From Thermoplasmata archaeon (lineage in GTDB: Archaea; Thermoplasmatota; Thermoplasmata; Lutacidiplasmatales; UBA184), in contig JAJYEA010000008.1 in assembly GCA_021790425.1 (NCBI GenBank), forward strand, positions 1-60,159: DNA of 60,159 bases, read 5' to 3'. Below are positions 7,888-15,135 of this stretch, piece after piece. Under the pieces are notes generated by a model. That model saw only the letters and a list, made by a program, of their open reading frames with translations, did not search any database and was not told the DNA's origin. How positions within the stretch are numbered: the first letter of the stretch is position 1; each line of letters begins with the position of its first letter. Made by a program: the position numbers and the translations under genes.

Positions 7888-10302
7888 CTAGAGCCGCCGG
7901 CGGAGCCGCTCGTAGACGCCGAGGAGCTCGAGCCCCTTGGCCTTCCCGGCCTCTCCCCCGACGATGGTCTTCTTCTCGAGGAACGCCCGGACCTCGGCCT
8001 CCATGCCGAGCCCGGCCCGCGGAAGGTAGTACTGGACGAGCAGCGAGAGGAGCGAAGACCCCTTCGTCACCGCGGTGAGCTGGTCGAGGTTCTGGGTGAA
8101 CCATCCCCACATCACCTTGCGGCCGGCCGGCGTCCGGGTGGCCAAGGCCATCGCGACCTGGATGAGGGTGAGCCCCTTGCCCAACCCCGTCTGGGGGTCG
8201 AGGGCCAGGTTGATCGACCGTTCGAGGAGCGCGGCGTCGGTGAAGCCCGAAAGGGCCAAGGCCATCCGCTGCGCCTCCTGCTCGGAAGGAGCGTTGAGGA
8301 AGCGGTCGACGATCTCGCGGTGCTCCGCCTCGCCCCCGTTCCGGGCGCGGGCGATGGCGATCGCGGCCTTGAGGTCGGGGTCCGCCGAGTCGTACCCTGA
8401 CCAGCGGGCGGCCATCTCCTTCCCGAACGCTTCGTCCGCGTAGACGCGCAGGTTCGCGAGGCGCTCGCGCAGGGTCTTCGTCGGGTCGGATTCCCCGTGG
8501 TGCGGGGTCAGGCCGACCCGGTCGAGCTGATGGCGGGCGAACGCCGCGATCGCCTCCATCTCCTTGCCCGGGCCCGGAACGATGGGGAGTAGGTTGGTCA
8601 ACTCCGTCGCGGCCTCCATCGCGACCAGCCAGCTCGAGTCCGATGCCGCACGGTGGATGAGGGCGAGGTAGGACTCGACCGAGGCATCCCCCGTGAGCAG
8701 GGACGCATAGGCATCCTGCAGGAGCCCCCACCGGTCCTTCTCCTCCAGCTTGGCGAAGTGCTCGAGGAGGTCCTCCTGGAGCTTGCCGGCGTAGTGCACG
8801 CGATAGAACCCGCTGCGGCCGACGTTGGCCACGATCGGGCCTTCCCCCTCCGGGAGCGGGATCGCGTGGGACCGTCCCTCGAGGAGCACCCGGTGGTTCC
8901 GCGAGCCGCGCTTCACCGTGACGGGGATCGGCCACGGGGCCGCCTCCTCCGTCCCGTCCAGGAGGAAGCGCTCCTGCCGGAGATGGAGTTCATGTCCCTT
9001 GGCCTCGAGCGTGACCCGCGGGTAGCCTGCCCGCTTGATCCACCCGTCCATGATCTTCTCCACGGGCACGCCCGTGACCTCCTCGATGGCATGCCAGAGG
9101 TCCGAGCCGCTCGCGTTGCCGAACTGGAACCGGTTGAGGTAGGTGGCGACGCCGCGGCGGAACTCCTCCTCCCCGACGTAGGCCTCGATCATCTTGAGCA
9201 CGGCCGAGCCCTTCTGGTAGGTGATGTCGTCGAACGCCTCGTCGATGTCGGCGGGCCGCTCCACCTTGGACTCGATGGCATGGGTCGTGCGGAGCGCGTC
9301 CCAGAGCAGGGCCCGGGCGACGTCGTCCGCCAGGAAGCTGTTCCACGTCTCCCACTCGGGGTGGAGGAAGTCGACCGCCTTGTGGGTCATGAACGTCGCG
9401 AAGCTCTCGTTGAGCCAGATGTCGTTCCACCAGGCCATGGTGACGAGGTCTCCGAACCACTGGTGCGCCACCTCGTGCGCGAGCACGTCCACGACGGTCT
9501 TCTTGGCGGACGCGCTGGCGTGCTCGTCCACGAGCAGGGCGAGCTCCCGGAACGTGATCGCCCCCCAGTTCTCCATGCCGCCGACCCAGGTGTCGGGCAC
9601 GGCGATCAGGTGGAGCTTCGGGAGCGGGTAGGGAATGCCGAAGTAGTCCTCGAAGAACCGGACCGTGCGTCCCCCGTGGTCGAGGGCGTATCCCGTCATC
9701 GCCCGCTTCTCCTCCGGGGCCGCGACGATGACCCGGAGATTGCCGTCCTTCCGCTCGAACTCCCCGAAGTTCCCGATCCCGAGGTAGAGCAGGTAGGTGG
9801 ACATGCGCGGCGTCGCCTGGAACCGGAAGACCTTCTTCCCGTCGGCCCGGCTGTCCACGTGGTCGATGGGGGTGTTGAAGATCATGCCGAGGCCGTCCTC
9901 CACGGCGACGTCCACGCGGAAGACCGCCTTGTAGGCCGGGTGGTCGATGCACGGGAAGAGCCGCCGGGCCTGGGTGGCCTCGAACTGGGTCGTCAGGATG
10001 TACCCGCCATCGAAGCGGGAGCGGTAGAGGCCCACGAGCGTGCCATCGGAGACCTTCCCCTCGAAGTCCATCACGAGGGTGGTCTCGCCCGCGGGAACGC
10101 CGTGGATGACGATCTCCTCCTCGGCGGGGACCGCCTCCCAGTGGAGTGACTTCCCTCCGGCCGTGACCGACCGGATCGTGAGATCGAGGGAATTGAACCG
10201 TACGTCCCCCTTGACCCCCTCCAGGGCGGCCGTGACACGCCCCTTGTAGGTCAGGGCGTGAAAGTTGACGTCCAGACTAAGGTCGTACGATTTGACTTCC
10301 AT
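7888..10302 (-). CDS. M1-family aminopeptidase (tricorn-interacting factor F2/F3-like)
   Basis: This 804-residue zinc aminopeptidase trims single amino acids from peptide N-termini, in archaea typically downstream of the proteasome or tricorn protease. The GGMEN substrate-anchoring motif lies at 241-245. The zinc site is HEVAH at 276-280 with the third ligand Glu299 in WLNES, the exact HExxH-x18-E spacing of the family. A catalytic-domain Tyr is expected further on, and the C-terminal helical ERAP1-like domain fills residues about 510-804. No signal peptide is seen, so it is cytoplasmic. The start is supported by a TATA-like TTTATC at 10326-10331, 26-27 nt upstream. Length matches Thermoplasma and Sulfolobus homologues. 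Confidence 0.95.
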   Translation of the reverse strand: MEVKSYDLSLDVNFHALTYKGRVTAALEGVKGDVRFNSLDLTIRSVTAGGKSLHWEAVPAEEEIVIHGVPAGETTLVMDFEGKVSDGTLVGLYRSRFDGGYILTTQFEATQARRLFPCIDHPAYKAVFRVDVAVEDGLGMIFNTPIDHVDSRADGKKVFRFQATPRMSTYLLYLGIGNFGEFERKDGNLRVIVAAPEEKRAMTGYALDHGGRTVRFFEDYFGIPYPLPKLHLIAVPDTWVGGMENWGAITFRELALLVDEHASASAKKTVVDVLAHEVAHQWFGDLVTMAWWNDIWLNESFATFMTHKAVDFLHPEWETWNSFLADDVARALLWDALRTTHAIESKVERPADIDEAFDDITYQKGSAVLKMIEAYVGEEEFRRGVATYLNRFQFGNASGSDLWHAIEEVTGVPVEKIMDGWIKRAGYPRVTLEAKGHELHLRQERFLLDGTEEAAPWPIPVTVKRGSRNHRVLLEGRSHAIPLPEGEGPIVANVGRSGFYRVHYAGKLQEDLLEHFAKLEEKDRWGLLQDAYASLLTGDASVESYLALIHRAASDSSWLVAMEAATELTNLLPIVPGPGKEMEAIAAFARHQLDRVGLTPHHGESDPTKTLRERLANLRVYADEAFGKEMAARWSGYDSADPDLKAAIAIARARNGGEAEHREIVDRFLNAPSEQEAQRMALALSGFTDAALLERSINLALDPQTGLGKGLTLIQVAMALATRTPAGRKVMWGWFTQNLDQLTAVTKGSSLLSLLVQYYLPRAGLGMEAEVRAFLEKKTIVGGEAGKAKGLELLGVYERLRRRL

Positions 10303-10325
10303 GGGGGTCCGCAGGCCACCTCCCG

Positions 10326-10331
10326 GATAAA
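10326..10331 (-). promoter_or_regulatory. TATA-like box of the M1 aminopeptidase gene
   Basis: Minus-strand TTTATC is centred 26-27 nt before the aminopeptidase ATG, the spacing expected when transcription starts at the start codon. It is the only AT-rich patch in an otherwise GC-rich spacer. Confidence 0.5.
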
Positions 10332-10411
10332 GGTCACTCCGTGAAGCCGAGAGGTGGCCCGGGACGCGCGCGAAGAGGTATTAGGGGTACCGAGTTCCGT
10401 CGGGCGGAGCG

Positions 10412-11686
10412 ATGAAGGCATCCACGGCGAAGAGCGCCGCTCTCTCCCGCCAGGCCCGTCGGCTCATGCCGGGCGGGGTGTCGAGCCCGGTCCGTTCGTA
10501 TCCCCCGTACCCCCGATGCATCGCGCGGGGGAACGGGGCGTACCTTTGGGACGTGGACGGGACGCGCTACGTCGACCTCTGCCTCGGGTTCGGCCCCCTG
10601 CTCCTCGGCCACGCGCACCCCGCGGTGACCCGCGCCGTGCGCGCGCAGGCCGGGAAAGGCACCGTCTACGGCGCGCCGTGCGAGGACGAGCCGTGGGTCG
10701 CCCGGCGCCTCCGGTCGCTCTACCCCTCCCTCGAGAGGGTCCGCTTCGTCTCGACCGGTGGCGAGGCCATCACGTCCGTGCTCCGTCTGGCCCGCGGGTT
10801 CACGGGGAAGCCCGGGGTCATCAAGATCGACGGCGGGTTCCATGGTTCCGTCGACCAGCTCCTGGTCAAGGCCGGGAGCGGGGCCGCCACCTTCCCGAGC
10901 TCGTCGGGCGTCGTGGCCTCCCGGGACCTCCCGACCTACCTCGCCCCCTTCAACGACGCGACCGCGATCCGGTCGCTGCTCGAGGACCATGAGGACATCG
11001 GCCTCGTCCTCCTCGAACCCGCCCTCGGCAACATGGGCCTCCTCCTGCCGGAGGCGGGGTACCTGCGCGAGCTCCGCCGCATCACGCGGAAGGCGGGGGT
11101 CCTGCTCGCGTTCGACGAGGTGATCACCGGGTTCCGCGTCGCCCTCGGAGGTGCCCAGGAGCGCTGGGAGGTCGTGCCCGACCTCACCGTGCTCGGGAAG
11201 GTGCTCGGCGGGGGGCTTCCCCTTGCCGCGTACGGCGGACGAGAGGAGATCATGTCGCTCGTCGCCCCGGAAGGTCCCGTCTACCAGGCCGGGACGTTCA
11301 GCGGGAATCCCCTCTCGATGGCCGCGTCGCGGGCGGTGCTCGAGACGCTCTCCCGTCCGAAGCTCCGCGACGTCGAGCGCCGGACGCAGGCCTTGGCCCA
11401 GCGTCTCCGGGACACCTTCGCGAGCGCGGGGGTCGAGGCCCAGGTCCCGACGGTGGGGAGCATCCTGTCGATCTTCCTTTCGCCCCGCACCGTCCGGAAC
11501 GCGGACGATGCCCGGGCCAGCGAGGGGAAGCGCTATCTCGAGCTCGCCCGGGGCCTGCTCGAGGGCGGGGTCTTCGTCCCCCAGAGCCCCTTCGAATCCC
11601 TGTTCCTCTCGACGTCCCACGATGACGCGGCGGTCGACCGGGTGGTCGATGCGCTGCGCCTCGCGCTCCGCTCGGGCGGCGCATGA
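10412..11686 (+). CDS. hemL: Glutamate-1-semialdehyde 2,1-aminomutase-like aminotransferase
   Basis: This 424-residue class III PLP enzyme is of the HemL type, which converts glutamate-1-semialdehyde to 5-aminolevulinate for tetrapyrrole synthesis. Visible are the N-terminal LMPGGVSSPVR, typical of HemL, WDVDGTRYVDLCLGFGP, FDEVITGFRV with the PLP-ring Asp at about 235, and the Schiff-base Lys263 in LGKVLGGGLP. The phosphate-binding stretch reads STGGEAITS where HemL usually has SGTEA, so a related aminotransferase with another substrate remains possible. No other haem gene is present in the window. Its last 4 bp overlap the aroD-aroE start (ATGA). Confidence 0.82.
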   Translation: MKASTAKSAALSRQARRLMPGGVSSPVRSYPPYPRCIARGNGAYLWDVDGTRYVDLCLGFGPLLLGHAHPAVTRAVRAQAGKGTVYGAPCEDEPWVARRLRSLYPSLERVRFVSTGGEAITSVLRLARGFTGKPGVIKIDGGFHGSVDQLLVKAGSGAATFPSSSGVVASRDLPTYLAPFNDATAIRSLLEDHEDIGLVLLEPALGNMGLLLPEAGYLRELRRITRKAGVLLAFDEVITGFRVALGGAQERWEVVPDLTVLGKVLGGGLPLAAYGGREEIMSLVAPEGPVYQAGTFSGNPLSMAASRAVLETLSRPKLRDVERRTQALAQRLRDTFASAGVEAQVPTVGSILSIFLSPRTVRNADDARASEGKRYLELARGLLEGGVFVPQSPFESLFLSTSHDDAAVDRVVDALRLALRSGGA

Positions 11687-13242
11687 CCCCCTCCCCCGGC
11701 TCCCCCACGCGGCCGGAACTTGTGGTGACCCTCCCGGGGCGGACCCCCGAGGAGCTGAAGGGGGAGCTCGCGCTCGCCCAGGCCGCGGGGGCCGATCTGG
11801 TCGAGTTCCGTCTCGACCGGATGCGCCGGGAGGACATCCCGCGTCTCGAGATCCTGCACCAGATCCCGATCCTCCACGAGTGGGTGCCGGCCATCGCCAC
11901 GGTGCGCTCCCGGGCCGAGGGAGGGGAGGGGCCGGACGACGTGCCGACCCGTCAAGCCATCGTGGAGGAAGCCCTCCAGGCCGTGCCCTTCACCTGGGTG
12001 GACCTCGAGGTCGCCCGGGACCGCCCGCTCCGCGAGGCCCTCTCCTCGTCGTACGGACGGATGGTGGGCATCATCGGCTCGGCTCACCTGCCGGCCGAGA
12101 CGTCGCCCGAGGCCTTGCTCCGCGCGATGCACGAGGCCACGCAGCTCGGTGACATCGGGAAGGTCGTCCTTCCGGCGCCGGTCCGCAGGGTCACGCACGA
12201 GCTCATCCCCCTCTGCGAGGGGTTCGAGGGGACCCGATACGTACTCCACACCACCGGGCCCTCCGCCCCGCTCCTCCGCGTGATGGCGCGAGAGCTCCGC
12301 ATGGCGCTAGTCTACGCGGGGCTCCCGGAGGGGCATCACCGGGTGGAGCCGGGGCAACCGCCGGCGGACCGGATGCGTCTCTACCTCGACACCCCCGCGC
12401 ACTCCCCGTGGTACGCGGTGCTGGGTCGCCCCGTGACGCACTCCTTGTCGCCCGCGCTGCATCACGGCTTCCTCGAGATCGCGGGGTTGCCTGGCCTCTA
12501 CGTGCCCCTCGAGCTCGCCGACGCGAAGGAGTTCCGCGAGGAGGTACCGCGGCTCTTCGGTCTCGGTGCCCGCGGGTTCAACGTCACCCGCCCGTTCAAG
12601 TCGGACGCGGCCCAGCTCGCGACCGACCGGGACGAGCTCACCGTCGTCACGCGCGTCGCGAACACCCTGCTCCCCCCCGGCGATCGCGGCATCCGCGCCC
12701 GCAACACCGACGTGCAGGGGCTCGAGCGGATCCTGCAAGAGCTCGAGCACGACGGCCGTTGGAAGGAGCCCCGCTTCCTGGTGGTCGGGTCCGGGGGACT
12801 CGCCCGCGCCGCCGTCGCGGCCGGAATGGAGGTGGGTGCGCGGGTGAAGATCACGGCCCGGACGCGGGAGTCCGCCGAGCGCCTCGCCGCCGAGTTCCCT
12901 CCGGAGGCGGTGACCGCCCTGCCCTCCTCCGCGCTCCGCCCGGAGCCTCTGGTCGTCCACACCACCCCGGCGGGTCAGGACGGGACGACGCGCCTCGAGG
13001 TACCGATCGCCGAGGCCCTCGGCCCGGGAACGATCCTGCTCGACGGGATCTACCTGCCGGTGACCCACGAACTGGAGGACCTCGCGAGGTCCCGGCAAGC
13101 GACCTATCTCGACGGGTGGCGTCTGCTCGTCTACCAGGCGGCCCTGAGCTTCCAGGAGTTCACCGGCACGGAGCTCCCGTGGGAGACCGTGCTCCGGGTG
13201 GCCGCGTCCCCGCCCGTCAAGCGGGGTACTTCTTCGTCTTGA
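11683..13242 (+). CDS. aroDE: Bifunctional 3-dehydroquinate dehydratase / shikimate dehydrogenase
   Basis: This 519-residue fusion catalyses the third and fourth steps after DHQ: 3-dehydroquinate to 3-dehydroshikimate to shikimate. Residues about 10-215 are type I dehydroquinase (VEFRLDRM, His135 in SAHL, Schiff-base Lys160 in GDIGKVVL). Residues about 240-505 are AroE (SLSPALHHGF at 254, FNVTRPFK with catalytic Lys306, RNTDVQG at 340, glycine-rich GSGGLARA for NADP). The rest of the pathway lies 27 kb away on the other strand, so this gene completes that operon from a distance. The ATG overlaps the hemL stop. The 3' end overlaps the convergent small gene by 26 bp. Confidence 0.95.
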   Translation: MTPSPGSPTRPELVVTLPGRTPEELKGELALAQAAGADLVEFRLDRMRREDIPRLEILHQIPILHEWVPAIATVRSRAEGGEGPDDVPTRQAIVEEALQAVPFTWVDLEVARDRPLREALSSSYGRMVGIIGSAHLPAETSPEALLRAMHEATQLGDIGKVVLPAPVRRVTHELIPLCEGFEGTRYVLHTTGPSAPLLRVMARELRMALVYAGLPEGHHRVEPGQPPADRMRLYLDTPAHSPWYAVLGRPVTHSLSPALHHGFLEIAGLPGLYVPLELADAKEFREEVPRLFGLGARGFNVTRPFKSDAAQLATDRDELTVVTRVANTLLPPGDRGIRARNTDVQGLERILQELEHDGRWKEPRFLVVGSGGLARAAVAAGMEVGARVKITARTRESAERLAAEFPPEAVTALPSSALRPEPLVVHTTPAGQDGTTRLEVPIAEALGPGTILLDGIYLPVTHELEDLARSRQATYLDGWRLLVYQAALSFQEFTGTELPWETVLRVAASPPVKRGTSSS

Positions 13243-13525
13243 GGTCCGCGGACGGGCCTTCCGGCTCCGCCGGAGGGATCTGCTCGATCCGGATCCCATC
13301 CTCGGTGAGGCGCATCGACCAGGCCTTCGTGACGTCGAACTTCAGGATCGGCGGCTGCGGGGGGACCGGAGGAGGGGCGGGAGCGGGCGGCGGGGTGGCC
13401 TTGGGCGGGTGCCAGTTCGCGAGCAGCGCCTGCAGGAAGGCCTCCCAGCTTTGCTCTCCCTTCGCGGTCTCGAGGGTCTCCTTCAGTCCCTTCGATACCG
13501 AGATGGAGCTCGTGTTCCGTGCCAT
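13217..13525 (-). CDS. Hypothetical protein with proline-rich linker
   Basis: This 102-residue protein is not recognised. Its N-terminus (ARNTSSISVSKGLKETLETA) looks like a short ribbon-helix-helix or antitoxin-like segment. A strongly proline/alanine-rich linker follows, and the C-terminal 40 residues (LKFDVTKAWSMRLTEDGIRI) may form a small beta unit. I chose the ATG at 13523-13525; an in-frame TTG lies two codons upstream. An AT-rich patch near 13553-13558 could be its promoter. It ends inside the 3' end of the convergent aroD-aroE gene. Confidence 0.5.
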   Translation of the reverse strand: MARNTSSISVSKGLKETLETAKGEQSWEAFLQALLANWHPPKATPPPAPAPPPVPPQPPILKFDVTKAWSMRLTEDGIRIEQIPPAEPEGPSADLKTKKYPA

Positions 13526-13570
13526 GGACAATCCAATTGAGGGAGCGGCCGGGACTTAATGGTTTGGGTG

Positions 13571-13608
13571 AAAAAAAAGGGTCGACCGGGGGCGAGGTGC
13601 CCCCGGTC
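13571..13608 (-). terminator. Hairpin plus oligo-T terminator after the 71-residue protein gene
   Basis: On the minus strand a perfect 9-bp stem (GACCGGGGG with CCCCCGGTC, loop of 7 nt) spans 13584-13608. It is followed a few bases later by eight consecutive T residues (13571-13578). It lies 16 bp after the stop of the gene ending at 13625. Archaeal RNA polymerase stops at oligo-T tracts, so termination is likely; the hairpin may add stability. Confidence 0.75.
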
Positions 13609-13624
13609 GGAAAGGTTGGTCCGG

Positions 13625-13840
13625 TCAGACGTTCTTCATCTTGGCCTTGGCCACGTACCCCGCCTTGTCGAGGTAGTACATGGTCCCAGGCTCCCGGGAG
13701 ATCTTCTCTGTGCCGACCTTGGCCTTCTTTCCCTTCGGGTTGGTCTTCATCGGGGACTTCCAGATGAATCCGTCCTTCCCGAGGTAGTAGAGGTAGCCGT
13801 TCTCTCGCTTGATCTGTTCCTTACCGACGCGCGTTCCCAT
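13625..13840 (-). CDS. Small lysine-rich protein with an internal duplication
   Basis: This 71-residue protein has no known function. It is built from two similar units of about 33 residues: VGKEQIKRENGYLYYLGKDG and, further on, VGTEKISREPGTMYYLDKAG, each followed by a short Lys-rich tail. The repeated Y-Y-L-x-K-x-G core looks like a small beta-hairpin module. The high lysine content (about one residue in five) suggests nucleic-acid or membrane-surface binding, which is speculative. A TATA-like TCTAAATT near 13866-13873 is about 30 nt upstream and a strong terminator follows, so it is a compact single-gene unit, possibly highly expressed. Confidence 0.68.
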   Translation of the reverse strand: MGTRVGKEQIKRENGYLYYLGKDGFIWKSPMKTNPKGKKAKVGTEKISREPGTMYYLDKAGYVAKAKMKNV

Positions 13841-14049
13841 CGTGGGTCACCGGCGGTGGGGAAGAATTTAGAGTATTTCAATACGGTGTAACGTCCGGCG
13901 TGCCCCCGGCGAGAACGCGACGGGCCCGCGGCCCGCGGCCGGGGAACGCCTTGTCACCGCCGTGGCGCGGTCGCATTCCCTCGGCGACTTCGGACGCAGG
14001 ACCGCGGTTCGTGACCTTTTTAACCTCCTCTGTTACTCCCGTCGGCCCT

Positions 14050-14799
14050 ATGCCAGCGCAGACGGTTACCAAGGGTGACCTCATACTGCTTGACTACGAT
14101 ATCTGGGCCGAGTCCGGCGAGAAGAGCGAGGTCGTGGACACCACGAGCAAGGAGGTCGCCACCTCCGCTCACTGGGAGGGCCGCAAGGAAGACGAGTTCG
14201 GGCCGATCCCCTACGAGGTCGGGAAGGAGCGCCTTCCCGCCGCGCTGGACAAGCTCCTGGAGGGCGCCGTCGTGGGCGCCGTGGTCGAGAAGGAGATCGC
14301 CGCGGGCGACGCTTTCGGCGACCGGGACGCCAAGCTCATGGGGCACTTCAGCCTCCGCGAGATCGCGCGCCTCCCCGAGATGCGCAAGGAGGGGGCCTCG
14401 CTGGACATCGGCACCACGCTCACGATCGACGGCCGGAAGGGCCGGGTGCTGAGCGTGACGGCGGGCCGGGTCCGGGTCGACTTCAACAACCCCCTCGCGG
14501 GCAAGCGCATCAAGGCGAAGCTCACCGTGAAGGGCAAGATTACCGCCCCCGAGGAGATCGTCCGGTCCATCGTCGAGCTGGAGTACGGCCGGGGGAAGGA
14601 GTTCGGAGTGGAGCACTCGGGGAACCGGGTCACCCTCCGGGTACCCGACCGCGCCAAGTTCGACATGCTCTGGCACGCGACCAAGAGCCGCGTGGTCGAC
14701 GACCTTCGGCGGTTCCTCAAGCCCGAGTCCGTCGAGTTCGTAGAGGAGTACAAGACGCCCGCCGAGCCGGCCAAGGCCGACGAGAAGCAGTCCGAATAG
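14050..14799 (+). CDS. FKBP-type peptidyl-prolyl isomerase, archaeal long form
   Basis: This 249-residue cytoplasmic foldase accelerates cis-trans isomerisation at prolines. The FKBP core starts at VTKGDLILLDYDIWAESG and includes LPAALDKLLEGAVVG and the DAFGDRDAKL stretch. The inserted chaperone (IF) domain runs through about residues 90-150 and the core closes with FNNPLAGKRIKAKLTV. A C-terminal extension of about 90 residues is typical of the archaeal long FKBPs. The ATG at 14050 is chosen over an upstream in-frame codon because the family N-terminus starts here. A TTTTTAAC box at 14017-14024 lies about 30 nt upstream. It converges with a small membrane-protein gene three bases after its stop. 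Confidence 0.9.
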   Translation: MPAQTVTKGDLILLDYDIWAESGEKSEVVDTTSKEVATSAHWEGRKEDEFGPIPYEVGKERLPAALDKLLEGAVVGAVVEKEIAAGDAFGDRDAKLMGHFSLREIARLPEMRKEGASLDIGTTLTIDGRKGRVLSVTAGRVRVDFNNPLAGKRIKAKLTVKGKITAPEEIVRSIVELEYGRGKEFGVEHSGNRVTLRVPDRAKFDMLWHATKSRVVDDLRRFLKPESVEFVEEYKTPAEPAKADEKQSE

Positions 14800-14802
14800 A
14801 CC

Positions 14803-15063
14803 CTACGGCTGGGCGTGGGGGGCCGGCGGGGACGCCGCGGCCCGGGGCATCGTGAGCTTCATGCCCGCGAGCCCGAAGGCGACGAGCGTGATGGTGACGG
14901 CGTAGACCCCGTTGTCGGTCCAGCCGTTGTAGGAGATCCCCCACCACAGGTAGAAGCCGACCCCGAGGATCAGGAGGAACAGGAACGCCCCGAAGGCGAG
15001 CGTCCCGGCCCGCGGCAGCGAGAGGCCCTTCCGGGTGCCTTCCGAGCCCAAGTCGTCCGTCAC
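14803..15063 (-). CDS. Small two-helix membrane protein
   Basis: This 86-residue protein of unknown function has two clear transmembrane helices, AGTLAFGAFLFLLILGVGFY and VYAVTITLVAFGLAG, with short hydrophilic ends. The C-terminal tail is Pro/Ala-rich. I chose the GTG at 15061-15063 because a TATATA box at 15088-15093 is centred about 27 nt before it, the spacing of leaderless archaeal genes, and because residues before it are unlike a protein start. It diverges from the winged-helix/TPR gene at 15136. Confidence 0.68.
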   Translation of the reverse strand: MTDDLGSEGTRKGLSLPRAGTLAFGAFLFLLILGVGFYLWWGISYNGWTDNGVYAVTITLVAFGLAGMKLTMPRAAASPPAPHAQP

Positions 15064-15087
15064 GGCGCGGCCATGAAGTAACCTAAC

Positions 15088-15093
15088 ATATAT
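15088..15093. promoter_or_regulatory. TATA-like box between divergent genes
   Basis: ATATAT lies in the 72-bp gap between the small membrane-protein gene (GTG at 15063, about 27 nt away) and the TPR gene (ATG at 15136, about 46 nt away). Being symmetric it could serve either direction; the spacing favours the minus-strand gene. Confidence 0.45.
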
Positions 15094-15135
15094 CCCTTGC
15101 CTCCCATTGCCCGACCGCGCGGGAGGACACTCAGG

